The notes under the pieces: model-generated | Seen by the model: only the letters and a program-made list of their open reading frames with translations | Told to the model about the DNA's origin: nothing | The model's database searches: none | Assembly: GCF_003369915.1 (NCBI RefSeq) | Contig: NW_022881614.1 | Coordinates: 11,429,001 to 11,493,000, forward strand | Length of the DNA: 64,000 nt | Direction: 5' to 3' | Origin: Drosophila miranda | Lineage: Eukaryota > Arthropoda > Insecta > Diptera > Drosophilidae | Program-made: the position numbers and the translations under genes | Part shown: positions 1-11,196 of the stretch, in pieces | Numbering within the stretch: the first letter of the stretch is position 1 | Layout of the letters: every line of letters starts with the position of its first letter

Positions 1-654
1 GTGGACCTAGAATTATTATGCTTTCTACTTCTGCCCACCTGATTGCTCAACTCATAGCTTGCCATAGAAAAGTCCATCGTCTCCAATGATCTGCATCGCT
101 GCTCCAAGAACGAGGCCATAGATTCCCACGACGGAATTAAGTTTGCGAATGCGGGGTCGTTGAATCGTTCCTCCCACTTCTCTTGGCTCGCTGGATCCAG
201 TTTTCGGACAAGTTCCTGCACGACGATGCATCCTGCGATCTGCTCAGTGGTGCCCAAACCCTGGAGCGCGCGCATATGTGTATTGAACTTGTCTGAAAGC
301 TCCCGAAGCATGACCACTATTGAATCTGTTTTCCAAAAAATCTAATGCCACAGCATAATTGCCATCTGAGATTTCAAGCGACCGAACAGTCTCCAAAGCC
401 TAATCCCGCAGACAGGAACGCAAATGCTGGAGCTTTTCTATGTTTGTTAAGTCCGGATGGCTGTCGATGATGGTGACAAACATTGAATAAAATAAAATCA
501 ATTCGACCCCGTCGCGAACAGTATATACTGACTGAAGAAGTCAAGAAGACTTGCGTGTGTTTCAATTGGACACCGTTAGTTATGGGACGAAGCCTGCTTC
601 CTATTTATCTGTGCGAGCGATGCATCAGTTGGCAATGGTCGAGCAGATGGCGTG
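1..654 (-). pseudogene. BEL/Pao gag fragment, decayed
   Basis: Read on the minus strand, this stretch gives pieces of a BEL/Pao Gag (DUF1759-like) in more than one frame. About 490-320 reads FVTIIDSHPDLTNIEKLQHL and then, after a TGA, ALETVRSLEISDGNYAVALD. The match then shifts frame near 320 and continues with HMRALQGLGTTEQIAG and KLDPASQEKWEERF. This resembles the 'short-range hybridisation' part of BEL Gag. At least one stop and one frameshift break it, so it cannot make a full Gag. It is cut at the window start and ends abruptly where the Gyp1 LTR begins at 655. It belongs to an element inserted here before or together with Gyp1. Family assignment is from pattern recognition only. Confidence 0.6.
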
Positions 655-1743
655 TAACAGATAACGAAGCAGGAGGCTAGGATCTGAAACGGTAGACGAG
701 ATGGAGGGTATGATCGAGATCCATGCACGCGTTGCTGCCGGTCTCATGGTTAGTCGGGTAGAGTGGAGGTGGGGTAGGGAGAGATCGCGTCACGAGCTCG
801 AGCATTAGGAGCAAAGACTATAAAAATAAGATTCGCGTGCGGTTCAAGGTTCAGACGGAAGAAATTTACAGAGAAATGACAGTGTAGGGAGATGAGTCAG
901 CGGAACTAATTCGAGCGGGAGTTGCTTGTCATTGCAACTCGGTATGCCCACCCTTCCTTGATCGCACCGGTCCAAATAGGCTGAGTAATGGGTAACGATC
1001 CCTAAAATAAACGCTCTACTTCTGCTAGGTTACGTCATCTCGGCGCCACATGATCCTTAATAACGGCAACAATTAACGGGAATTCATTACAAACAGTTTA
1101 TTCATTAAACTTTCCTACAAGCTCTCATGGCCGCTAAGAGGGTAGATATATATGTATAAAGGCTACTAAAGTAATACGGATAATATGTTCAAATAAGCTG
1201 CAATTAAGATTAATTATATATATATAAAAACATCATGATGAAAGATCTTATTAGACTAGGGTCAACTAATTATAAAGAGTATATTCAGGAATAATGGTAA
1301 TTACGTTACACAAATAGAAATATATTCGAATGGTTTTCAGTTTAAATGCAAAAACAAGGGACGGATGGGTGCATCTTTAAAGTGCACAGCAATTGCTGTG
1401 GGGTAATCCCAATCATAAGTTCGGTTGTCGATAGATTCGGAATTGCAGAAAGTTACATTGCTTGCGAAAGAGCAGCACAAAACAAACACGTGAACAATTG
1501 GATTGGTCAGCGTTACAGTGCGGCTGGGAAGTTTACGGTCGAGGCATGGAATCTTTTAATGTTGCTTCGACTTGCGTAAAATTTTGAATTCACATATAGC
1601 AGACGTTCACAGGTTATCACTCACATTACGATCAAATCCAACGATGAAAGCGCTTCCATGTGGTCGATGAGGGTGGCTGAAAACTTGTAAATATCAGTGT
1701 GTCAGAGTAGTTAGGCGATACGCGCGAGTATTAGTTTTAGTTC
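655..1743 (-). repeat. Gyp1 3' LTR of unit 1 (truncated)
   Basis: This segment recurs at 9686-10841, 16264-17419 and 22844-23971, nearly identical each time. One side abuts the primer binding site in the other units. The other side abuts a purine-rich run (minus strand, about 1743-1755, around AGAAGGAAAC) that could be the polypurine tract. The implied full LTR is about 1.15 kb, long for Gypsy elements. The exact ends are uncertain because no clean TG...CA pair or target duplication can be seen. This copy lacks about 60 bp at its left end. Confidence 0.5.
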
Positions 1744-1754
1744 GTTTCCTTCTA

Positions 1755-2870
1755 GCTGCACATTTCTTTATGATAAGCCAAACAAACCGAATCACACGAA
1801 TTTAACTTTTAATGTTAATCCTAGGGTCAGTACAATAGTGGGGTTCCAAAGTATTATTCTAATATGAAGAAATGCATGCGCATAGCCATCATGATCGAGA
1901 CACCGAATGACTTCATCAGCAACGCAAACAGTATTTCGGCACCGGTAAATGTCTTCTCCTTTAGCGTTACTGTTCGTATGCGGGCGGCGTAAGCGACGTA
2001 GCAATGACGAAAGTCACTGAAGAGGGAATAGTCAATTTCACACATATGTACATATGTATGTCACTGCACGCGTAGATAAAAGCCCATCGACCGTTTTTCA
2101 CTGGTGTAGGCCGAGCAATGCTTGTATGTGTGTGGACCCACGCCGGTACACGCTGCGGTAAATACAGTGATGCTCACATGTATGCAGACGCCACGCCGAA
2201 AGAAGATTTGGGGGCGAAGACGGCTAACACATACTGTAGTCGATCGGGACGCTGGGTATTTATATGTGTGGCAAGGTGACGAGACTGTAGTGGGTACGGC
2301 TTACGGCACTACGACCGGCGTTTCGTACGGTATTACGTACGACCAAGCCTATGGTTAGGTTTTTAAGAAAAAAAACGAACTTTAATTTTCTGTTGGCCGG
2401 CAGTTGGGGTACAATTTTCACTCACCCGATGGGTTCGGCCTTCGCTTAATAAACGTAGGAATGGTCGGCTGATCTTTTGACTAGATCTTAGCCACGATGG
2501 ACACGCGGTAATTACGGTCGAGGTTAGAATTTTTCCTTTCACTGCACTACTTGAGTATTTTCCTCAGACGTCCGTCTGTGATCGCGAGTAAAATTGGAAA
2601 GAACATGCCCAAGCCACTCTCCTTCCGCTTGAGCCCTTGGTTCTCTCATTCCCCTTTTCTTACCACACTTTGACAGTAGCCGCTGTTAACTTATGTCATT
2701 TTTTTCTTGCGCGTAACTGCCCAAAAGGTGCAAGGTGCATGTCTAAGGGAAGGGGAAACAGTGGGACGGTTATCCGATATTTTTGGTTGGACAGGCGCCA
2801 CTACAACACCCCCCTACCAAGATCACACTTGGCAGTGATACAATGAAAAGAGTGATCCACGCCTGAAACC
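1755..2870 (-). other. Gyp1 3' non-coding region, full-length version
   Basis: Stretch between the pol stop and the LTR. The part at 1790-2045 is present in all units. The part at about 2052-2836 occurs only here and in unit 4 (24285-25007); units 2 and 3 have lost it. No env-like frame with a signal peptide, a surface-protein cysteine pattern or a transmembrane helix is visible. Around 2290-2345 there is a run rich in TACGG/CGTAC motifs with partial inverted symmetry. The edge at 2800-2845 resembles Gyp2 at about 52370-52400, supporting common descent of the two families. Confidence 0.5.
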
Positions 2871-5786
2871 TCATTGTTTTATATCTTTAGCATGGAATTT
2901 CCCTAGGATTCGTCCTTGTAGGACCTCGAGTTCGTAGTAACTATTACCAAGTCTTTTTCCCACCCGGGCTTTCACGAAAGTAGGTTCATCCCAATTGGAT
3001 TGGTCTGGTTTTATATAGGCCTTTATCGCGGCAATGACCGAACGATTCACACGTTCTGACGCATTTGCTTGGGGTGCATGCACGGCTGTAAACATATGTT
3101 TGACACCGTAGTTTTGCAGGAAGCTCTGGAATACCTGTGATTTAAACTAAGCTCCATTATCCGATACTACCGTCTCGGGTACGCCGAAGCAGTGAAACAA
3201 CTCTTCCTCGATAAATCGGATGATCGAATCCGCTGTAAACTTCTTTACGGGTTTGAGAAATGGGAATTTGGCGAAATGATCCAGAACTATAAAGATTCCT
3301 ATGTTCCCTGACTTACTACGCGGATTCGGTCCCAAGAAATCTACATACAGTTTCTGAAAGAATTGTTAGTTCCCTGAGTTTTTCCCATGGGAGGTCGTAA
3401 ACAATAACTTGGATGTTTTGAACATTTGCATACCTCGCACTGATTAACATATGCCTTCACATCGGTGACCAAATTCGGCCAATAGTAGTATCGCCGTATT
3501 CGCTCCAGCGTTTTGTGGATACCACCGTGTGAGGAGAGAGGATGTTCGTGTGCTTGCCTCAGCACAACGGACGTTAGGGCGGATGGTACCCATAACTTCC
3601 AGCAGAGGTCATCGGATACTTTTTCTCCTACTGTATGTTCAGCACGACGATAAATGAAACCATCAATTACTTTGACATCAGGCATTTTCGTCTGGTTGGC
3701 GGTTATTTTGGTTTTTAGATTCTCATACTCAACTGAGTGAAACTGTGGTGAACTTAGAGCTAGCAGACTGTCCATTTGGAGCTCGGACAGGTCTTCAGTA
3801 TAGGCTCGGGACAGGGCGTCTGGCACTTTGTTGTTGACTCCTTTTCGGTGATGAATTTGGTAGTCAAAACCTTGTAATTTTAACGACCATCTGGCGAGTC
3901 TAGAGCTCAAATCCGCTTGACTCATAAGACATTTTAACGAAGCATGATCGGTAATAATGACAAATTCATGCCCTTCGATGTAGGCGCGAGACTTTTTAAC
4001 ACACAGTACAGCTGCTAAACACTCTTTTTCTGTAACCGAGTAATTTCGTTGGCATTGACTTAGCTTTCTAGACATATATGCGATCGGAACCTCGTTACCT
4101 TTTACATCTTTTTGCATAAGTACTCCGCCCACGCCAGTATGACTCGCATCGCAGTGAATAGCGAATGGAATCCGAAAATTTGGACTATGCAAAACGGGAG
4201 CACTGCAAAGTTTACTTTTCAGGTCTTCAAATTCCAGTTGGGCCTCATTCGTCCATTCAAACTTACGTTTCTGCTTCAACGTGTCCGACAATGGAGCGGC
4301 CAGACCGGCATAATTTCGAATGAATTTATGATACCAGCCAGTTACTCCTAAAAACCTTCGTACCTGTTTGACTGAACGAGGTGTTGGGAATTCCCGAATG
4401 GCTGAAACTTTTTCTGGATCGGTTTTAATAGTTCCATCCCCAATGACATGGCCAAGGTATCTTACTTCCTTCAAACAAAATTTACTTTTTTCGACATTAA
4501 TTGTTAACCCAGCTTGTTTTAACCGAGATGCTAACTCGGATAACACACGCACATGGATTTCGAAAGTAGAAGATACAACGAGCAAATCATCTAGATAGAC
4601 GAACACTTCATGTCGTAACTGAGAGGGTATAACTTTATCCATTAATTTACACATGGTTTGTGGAGCGTTGGTTAGTCCAAATGGCATCACTGTGTATTGA
4701 TACAGGGGTCTCCCCGGGACGGTGAACGCGGTCTTTTCGCGAGCGTCTGAAGTCAATGGGATCTGCCAATAGGCATCCTTCAGGTCGATGCTGGAAATAT
4801 ATTCAGCTTTTGGTAGTCGGCTTAATATTCCATCGATCAAAGGCATGGAATATGCGCTCTTCACTGTGACTTCGTTGACCTTACGGCTATCGAGACATAT
4901 TCTCACCTTTCCAGGTTTCCTAACGAGAACGACTGGTGACGACCATGGACTATCGGACTCCTCAATAACGCCAAGCGCTATCATTCTATCTACTTCCTCA
5001 AACATGACCTTTTCGACGGCAGGAGATACCGAATAGTGCCGCTGTTTAATTGACTTTGCATCCCCTATATCGATATCGTGACTTATCCAGCTGGTTCGAC
5101 CTAGACCTTCTTTGGCGAATGACGGGAACTTTTGGATAGCCTCTGACAACATGGCCTGTTGCGAATCCGTTAGGCTTATATGCATATGGTCATCCTTGGC
5201 TAAGGCAGCAACTTCGGGCTTGGCATTCTGGGTTACTACACCTGGAGGTAACAATTTAAATGCAGCCCAAAAGTCCATGCCAAGGTATAATTCTTGAGCG
5301 AGTGATGGTACTACATACAATGTTATCGGTTTAGTTTCATTTTGAAACAGCACGGGAGTGGAGATCTTGCCTACAATTTTCTGCGGAGCTCCATCAGCAG
5401 TTCGCACAGATGCATTAACGGCTTTGACGGTCCCATGACTAACTTTCAACGCTAACTCCCCTCCTATACAACTGATTGTTGCTCCTGTATCCAAAAGACT
5501 AGTGACTGTTCTCCTGCGCATTCCCAACTACGGCGGATAACAAAACTTTTCGTTCTTGCTTTCGTGCTACATTATACGCACATCTACGCAACTTCATTCG
5601 TAGGGAGCGTTGGCTACCATTCTCTATCTCTGTCCTGGTTGGGAAGTCTGGTATTTGTGACATGGCCGGTTGAAGTGGTAGCGAGTTTGTTTTTGAACTC
5701 GTTACTCCGTATTGGTGGCTTTCGATACCATCTGTCTGCGTGCACTGATCAACGGTGCACGAGCTGCCAAGTTTTTTGGATTGCAT
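2871..5786 (-). pseudogene. Gyp1 pol, unit 1 (broken)
   Basis: Polyprotein of a Ty3/Gypsy element. Domains in order: aspartic protease (LLDTGATISC, about 5500), reverse transcriptase with catalytic VYLDDLL (about 4590), RNase H (HCDASHTGVGG, ITDHASLKCL), integrase zinc finger (HPLSSHGGIHK...CEVCKC) and integrase core. Lesions: (1) the frame entering from gag ends near 5499 and the protease frame resumes at 5527, a shift present in every unit; (2) a 2-base loss near 3359 just before the integrase core; (3) a TAG near 3147-3149; (4) about 110 codons present in Gyp2 between WDE and FVKARV are missing, a gap shared by all units. This unit keeps LWVPSALTS, which units 2 and 3 shorten by two codons. 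Confidence 0.85.
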
Positions 5787-7180
5787 TTTCTACAAGAGGG
5801 CTTGTAAGTGTCAGCTTTCCCACACCCATAACAAAAAACCCTCCGCTCTCCAGTACATTCTTGGTAACGGTGACCCAACTTCCCACAATTCCAACAGTTA
5901 AGGGTCATGGCATCAATACTTGCATCATCTACACCATCAGCATCGTCATCCGTCTCACTGAACGTTTGATGCATCTCATTAATATGTCGTTTAGACGCAG
6001 CACGCTGCAAAATTGTCGTAGATTTGGACAAGTTCTGCAAGAATCGCTCGCGAGTACGAACTATATGACGTAGCTCTGCGATACTCTTGATGGGTACATA
6101 CAAGATTTCGTGTTGAATTTCTGGAACTAAATTGGCTTTAAGAGCTTCTAACAGATAGGGCTCAGTCATTGGCTATACTAGTTTGTCTGCCAATGCGACT
6201 ATTGCTTCATAAAATAAATCAAACGGTTCATTTGGCTTCTGTTTCCGCTGCGTGATCGCTGAGCGGATATCCAAGTCGGTACGTCCGTCTTTGAATTGAG
6301 TCTTGAGTTCTACGCACAGGTCGGACCATCGGATGAGGGGGACACTCTTGTGGTATCGCCAGAACCATTCACTGGCACTGCCCTCAAACAGGTTGCCCGC
6401 ATATCTGGCTAACAGTTCAAAATTTCCATTTAAGGATTGGTTGGTCATGGCATTTACCCTATAAATGAAGTCGTCCACGCCAATGGAGGAATGACCTGAA
6501 AACCGTAGTTTCCAATTTGAAATGATTTGGCGTATTCTATCAGCTCGTAGCTCTGAGACTGGCGGGGTCCCTCCTAGACTATATCTAGTTGGTGGCTTGT
6601 TGTTCTACTTCGTCGATGGTTTGTGTATTGATTGGTTGTGAACGAACACTTTCAATACTTTCACGGGACGCCGTTTGCTGAATCGATAATTTCTGCAGGC
6701 CGCTAATATGTTGGTTTGAGCCTGCATTGCAGCTGCCAAAGCATCGGCAATAACCTGGTGTAGACCTGCATTGGTCGAAGCGGCATTTGCTTCCATTTGT
6801 ACTTCCGAGTTAGTCTCACTAACAGTTGACCCGCTTGGGGCGTCTGCGTTGGGATCGGTTGCCCTACCCTTAGACCTAGTCTGGTGCATGGTTGTGCTGG
6901 GGTCTTGGCTTGCAGTCTGGGCTGCGGCAATCTCCTCAGCTAAATTCAAAGCCGATGCATGCAAGCTAACGTAGCAGACAGGACAAATCTTTTTGGCTCC
7001 AGCTTTACGGTTAAAACAGACTCGGTGGAATTGGTGTCCACAGCTGGTGGTAATTAACTGAGCTAGGTAGTCAACTTCCTTGGCGCACTTGCTACAAATT
7101 ATTCCCTGATTCTCTATTTGAGCGAAATTCTCGGGACTACGACTTAGGGGCATCATTATCGTACAAAATCTGTTACCCAA
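5702..7180 (-). pseudogene. Gyp1 gag with N-terminal RING finger, unit 1 (broken)
   Basis: Gag-like protein. Near the start it has a RING-H2 pattern: C-x2-C, 14 residues, C-x-H-x2-H-x2-C, 10 residues, C-x2-C (CSKC ... CGHQFHRVC ... CPVC). A low-complexity linker, a capsid-like region (DDFIYRVNAM ... SEWFWRYHKS) and a nucleocapsid follow. The nucleocapsid has a CCHC knuckle (CWNCGKLGHRYQEC) and a second cysteine cluster (CYGC ... CRKC). In this copy the linker is frameshifted by a 14-base loss near 6700, and a TAG at about 6170-6172 replaces a Gln conserved in the other units. The 3' end overlaps pol, as expected for a frameshift-linked gag-pol pair. Confidence 0.8.
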
Positions 7181-7199
7181 CGATCTTTTATAGATAATT

Positions 7200-7208
7200 A
7201 CGACACTA
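7200..7208. repeat. LINE target-site duplication, left copy
   Basis: The nine bases acgacacta recur at 8948-8956, and units 2 and 3 carry the site once (e.g. near 15530), so this is a true target-site duplication. Confidence 0.85.
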
Positions 7209-8947
7209 GGTTAGGTTAGGTTGAGGCGGCTGCCGGGCTCGCTCGGAACCCGTCACACTTAGGCCGGTTTCGGCCCGTTGTGATACCGCATACCTTCCTG
7301 CGTTGTGAGACTTCCTGTCAGCAATTATCCCATCCAGATGCTCTCACAAAGTTCGCTATCCTCCTGGGACATAGTTTGGACATCTCTGAGATGTCGTGTA
7401 GAAAGGCTGAGCCCAGGTGCTGTAGCCTTCTTCTGCTGAGAGCTGGGCAGGAGCAGAACAGATGTTCCACTGTCTCCTCCTCTTCCTCGTCTCTACAGCT
7501 GCGACAAAAATCGTTATGTGGGGCCCCCACTCTGTTAGCGTGGGTGCCTATTAGCCAGTGTCCCGTGAGGGAACGTGTGACTACGCTGCACCTTTTCCTG
7601 CTTAACTTGAGGAGCTCGGAGGTGCGCTTCATGTCCATGGTCGGCCATGTTTGCCGAGTTGTGCGACATCGTGGCACTGTTTGCCACATATCGTTTTTTA
7701 GTCGCTTGTATTGCTCCCTTATAATGAGCTTACAGGTGGCCATTGGCATACAGATATCCTCCTTGTCTTGGAGAAGGGGGATTGTAGTGCCAGATCTGGC
7801 CAGCTCGTCCGCTATACAGTTGCCCTCGATGTCCCGGTGGCCCGGGACCCAAATCAGGCTAATAGCAAATTGCTGAGCCATCTCGTGCAGAGATTTTCGG
7901 CAGTCTGCAACGGTGGCCGAGTTCGAGGAAATCGCGCTTAGCGATTTGATCGCAGCCTGGCTGTCGCTATAAATGTTTAGCTTGGTTGCCGTGACGGCAG
8001 CCGCTTGTAGGCAGTCTAGAGCCTCCCTGATTGCTATGACTTCCGCTTGAAAGACACTGCAATGATCTGGGAGTCTGAAGGAATGCCTTATGCTTAGCTG
8101 TTCAGAGTAGATTCCCCTCCGAATCTGTCGTCCAGCTTTGATCCATCTGTGAAGATGTTTATGGCCCCATCTGGGCCTGGGAGTCCCTCGATCCATTCGT
8201 CTCTGTGAGGGATGATTGTGTCGAAGGGAGTGTCTGTGTACTCTCTTGGAACTTGGTAGTCTGTTTTTGAGGGACGGTACTGCTATTATTTAATATGGCT
8301 GAGTGACCTATGCACTGTGTCACCCATTGATCTGAGTCTCTTAGACGTATTGCTGCTGCTTCTGCCCGTTCCTTTCCTGCGAGGTCAAGGCTCTGTAGGC
8401 ATAGGATGGCATTTAGCGGATGATTTGGGGTGGTGCGAAGAGCTCCGCTGATGCATAGGGCGGCAGTCCGCTGGACTTTGCCCAGTTGCTTGGTGATCGC
8501 CCTTTTTGATAGGGCCGGCCACCACACCGTAACTCCGTAGAGTAGTATTGGTCTAACTATAGCTTGATATATCCATTGGACTATGCTTGGGATCATACCC
8601 CATCTTAGCCCAATAGCTTTTTTGCATGTGTAGAGTGCAGTCATTGCCTTCTTCACTCTGTCTTTGACATTCAGGTTCCAGCTAAGCTTCTTGTCAATTA
8701 CCAACCCTAAGTAACTGGCACTGTCGCTAAAGGAGAGCCTGCATCCTTGTAGTATTGGAGGGTTGAGGGGCGGGACCTTGTATTTATTTGTGAATAGTAC
8801 GAGTTCCGTTTTTGAGGGATTTACTCCCAGACCGCGCGATTCTGTCCAATCCGACAGTTGCGCTAGCTTTGTGGACATTAAGTCGCACAGTGTTTGGGGG
8901 TATTTCCCCGAGAAGATAATCGCAACGTCGTCCGTATAGGCCGCATA
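7209..8947 (-). mobile_element. 5'-truncated LINE (LOA/Bilbo-like) in the Gyp1 leader
   Basis: Inserted non-LTR retrotransposon, read on the minus strand. It starts inside the reverse transcriptase at the catalytic AYTDD (about 8925-8940). It continues through the RT thumb (SYLGLVIDKKLSWN), an RNase H domain (FTDGSK, FQAEVIAIREAL, IYSDSQAAIKS, GHRDIEGNCIADELA) and a C-terminal zinc cluster (CRSC ... HLFC). The coding frame shifts near 8280 and near 8120, so it is dead. It is flanked by the direct repeat acgacacta (7200-7208 and 8948-8956). It ends not in poly-A but in a short (CCTAA)n-type tail (plus-strand aggttaggttaggtt). An RNase H domain after the RT fits the LOA or I clades; D. miranda TRIM is a possible relative. 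The clade is tentative. Confidence 0.8.
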
Positions 8948-9667
8948 ACGACACTAAATACGGACTAATTTATATATAAAGGCAAAGGAATAGAAATGAC
9001 AAAATGTTTTTAAATAAAAGGATCATGATTCTGCTTCGATGCACATAAGAGATAGACTGCATCTCGTTCGCTATCTAATCTCACTGTCTAAGAGACGAAT
9101 TCGTGTAGAAAACAAAGATACTGAGTCGGACAGGTTATTTCTACCGCGAGACAGGCGATAGCTTTTTGCCATACATACACCTGATTTCTATCAACGGCAG
9201 AATCCTTTCACAAAAACTGGACCAAGTAGGTCTTACATTGCATCAACTGGACCAAGAGCTTATTCTAAAAGCTTCAGGATTTCGACAGTCGACGACGCTC
9301 TTTATAGTTGGGAGGATGATAGAAAATAGAAAAAGCTGCAAATAAACTTCCTTGCGTATACTCTCAACTCCGCGAGATAGGTTATAGCTTGTCGCCATAA
9401 ATTAACCCAATTTCGATCGACGGAGGGAATATCTACTTGCACTCGATCGATATACCGGCAGTGGTTAAGTCAGATGCAGCTTAAGTGGACTGGACCAAGA
9501 GCTTAATGGAAAACATCAGGATTTCAACAGTCTCTCTCGCTACACTATACCTTCACAACCGATATTATGGAAGTTAGCAAGGTTGTCTGAACCAAGAAGG
9601 ATAAGAAATTTCCAGTCGGGTGTAGTTGACTGTCTTTCGGACATTTACTGGGGCTGTGACAGCTCGG
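8948..9667 (-). other. Gyp1 leader with two direct repeats
   Basis: Untranslated leader between the primer binding site and gag. It holds two diverged direct repeats, about 9144-9299 and 9370-9540. They share a 'ccgcgaga-agg-gatagct' start, a 'ctggaccaagagctta' block and a 'tcaggattt-aacagtc' end. The same arrangement occurs in unit 2 (about 15720-16120) and unit 3 (about 22300-22700). No long reading frame is present. Repeated protein-binding sites in the leader are known from the gypsy element (Su(Hw) insulator); whether these repeats bind anything is unknown. Confidence 0.55.
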
Positions 9668-9685
9668 GCCCCACGTTAGGCGCCA
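9668..9685 (-). promoter_or_regulatory. Primer binding site, tRNA-Lys type (unit 1)
   Basis: On the minus strand this reads TGGCGCCTAACGTGGGGC. It differs at one position from the site complementary to the 3' end of tRNA-Lys(1,2) used by several retroviruses. It lies directly inside the LTR and upstream of the leader, as a reverse-transcription primer site should. Identical copies lie at 16246-16263 and 22826-22843. Confidence 0.7.
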
Positions 9686-10841
9686 ATTATTATTATTTTT
9701 CTTTTAAATTTATTATATATATAAATATATATTGCTAATACTGTAACAGATAACGAAGCAGGAGGCTAGGATCTGAAACGGTAGACGAGCAGATGGAGGG
9801 TATGATCGAGATCCATGCACGCGTTGCTGCCGGTCTCATGGTTAGTCGGGTAGAGTGGGGGTGGGGTAGGGAGAGATCACGTCACGAGCTCGAGCATTAG
9901 GAGCAAAGACAATAAAAATAAGTTTCGCGTGCGGTTCAAGGTTCAGACGGAAGAAATTTACAGAGAAATGACAGTGTAGGGAGATGAGTCAGCGGAACTA
10001 ATTCGAGCGGGGAGTTGCTTGCGGTGTCATTGCAACTCGGTATGCCCACCCTTCCTTGATCGCACCGGTCCAAATAGGCTGAGTAATGGGTAACGATCCC
10101 TAAAATAAACGCTCTACTTCTGCTAGGTTACGACATCTCGGCGCCACATGATCCTTAAAAACGGCAACAATTAACGGGAATTCATTACAAACAGTTTATT
10201 CATTAAACTTTCCTTCAAGCTCTCATGGCCGCTAAGAGGGTAGATATATATGTATAAAGGCTACTAAAGTAATACGGATAATATGTTCAAATAAGCTGCA
10301 ATTAAGATTAATTATATATATATAAAAACATCATGATGAAAGATCTTATTAGACTAGGGTCAACTAATTATAAACAGTATATTCAGGAATAATGGTAATT
10401 ACGTTACACAAATAGAAATATATTCGAATGGTTTTCAGTTTAAATGCAAAAACAAGGGACGGATGGGTGCATCTTTAAAGTACACAGCAATTGCTTGTGG
10501 GGTAATCCCAATCATAAGTTCGGTTGTCGATAGATTCGGAATTGCAGAAAGTTACATTGCTTGCGAAAGAGCAGCACAAAACAAACACGTGAACAATTGG
10601 ATTGGTCAGCGTTACAGTACGGCTGGGAAGTTTACGGTCGAGGCATGGAATCTTTAATGTTGCTTCGACTTACGTAAAATTTTGAATTCACATATAGCAG
10701 ACGTTCACAGGTTATCACTCACATTACGATCAAATCCAACGATGAAAGCGCTTCCATGTGGTCGATGAGGGTGGCTGAAAACTTGTAAATATCAGTGTGT
10801 CAGAGTAGTTAGGCGATTCGCGCGAGTATTAGTTTTAGTTC
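9686..10841 (-). repeat. Gyp1 LTR between units 1 and 2
   Basis: A single LTR serves as the 5' LTR of unit 1 and the 3' LTR of unit 2, the signature of LTR-LTR recombination. Its right edge is set by a purine tract (about 10842-10852, minus strand) and its left edge by the primer binding site. It contains AT-rich runs near 9690-9735 and 10310-10325. Ends are accurate only to some tens of bases. Confidence 0.5.
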
Positions 10842-11196
10842 GTTTCTTTCTAGCTGCACATTTCTTTATGATAAGCCAAACAAACCGAATCACACGAATT
10901 TAACTTTTAATGTTAATCCTAGGGTCAGTACAATAGTGGGGTTCCAAAGTATTATTCTAATATGAAGAAATGCATGCGCATAGCCATCATGATCGAGACA
11001 CCGAATGACTTCATCAGCAACGCAAACAGTATTTCGGCACCGGTAAATGTCTTCTCCTTTAGCGTTACTGTTCGTATGCGGGCGGCGTAAGCGACGTAGC
11101 AATGACGAAAGTCACTGAAGAGGGAATAGTCAATTTCACACATATGTACATAAAAGTACAGTGATACAATGAAAAGAGTGATCCACTCCTGAAACC
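10842..11196 (-). other. Gyp1 3' non-coding region, unit 2
   Basis: Between the pol stop and the purine tract. It keeps the part common to all units. At about 11150-11160 it jumps directly from the sequence 'cacatatgtacat' to 'acagtgatacaatg', removing about 780 bp present in unit 1. Short frames of 70-82 codons here recur in all units but show no protein-like features. Confidence 0.5.

Larger units (their letters stand above)
655..9741 (-). mobile_element. Gyp1 LTR retrotransposon, array unit 1
   Basis: First unit of the head-to-tail array; the element reads right to left. In its own 5' to 3' order it holds a primer binding site (9685-9668), a leader (9667-7200, split by a LINE), gag (7180-5702), pol (5786-2871), a 3' non-coding stretch (2870-1755) and an LTR (1743-655). 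It is 2.5 kb longer than units 2 and 3 for two reasons: the LINE at 7209-8947, and the retained 3' segment at about 2052-2836 that those units have deleted. Its LTR is cut at 655, about 60 bp short of where the LTR ends next to the primer site elsewhere. The order protease, reverse transcriptase, RNase H, integrase places it in Ty3/Gypsy. The long LTR and lysine-tRNA-type primer site recall Osvaldo, but that is a guess. Confidence 0.85.
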
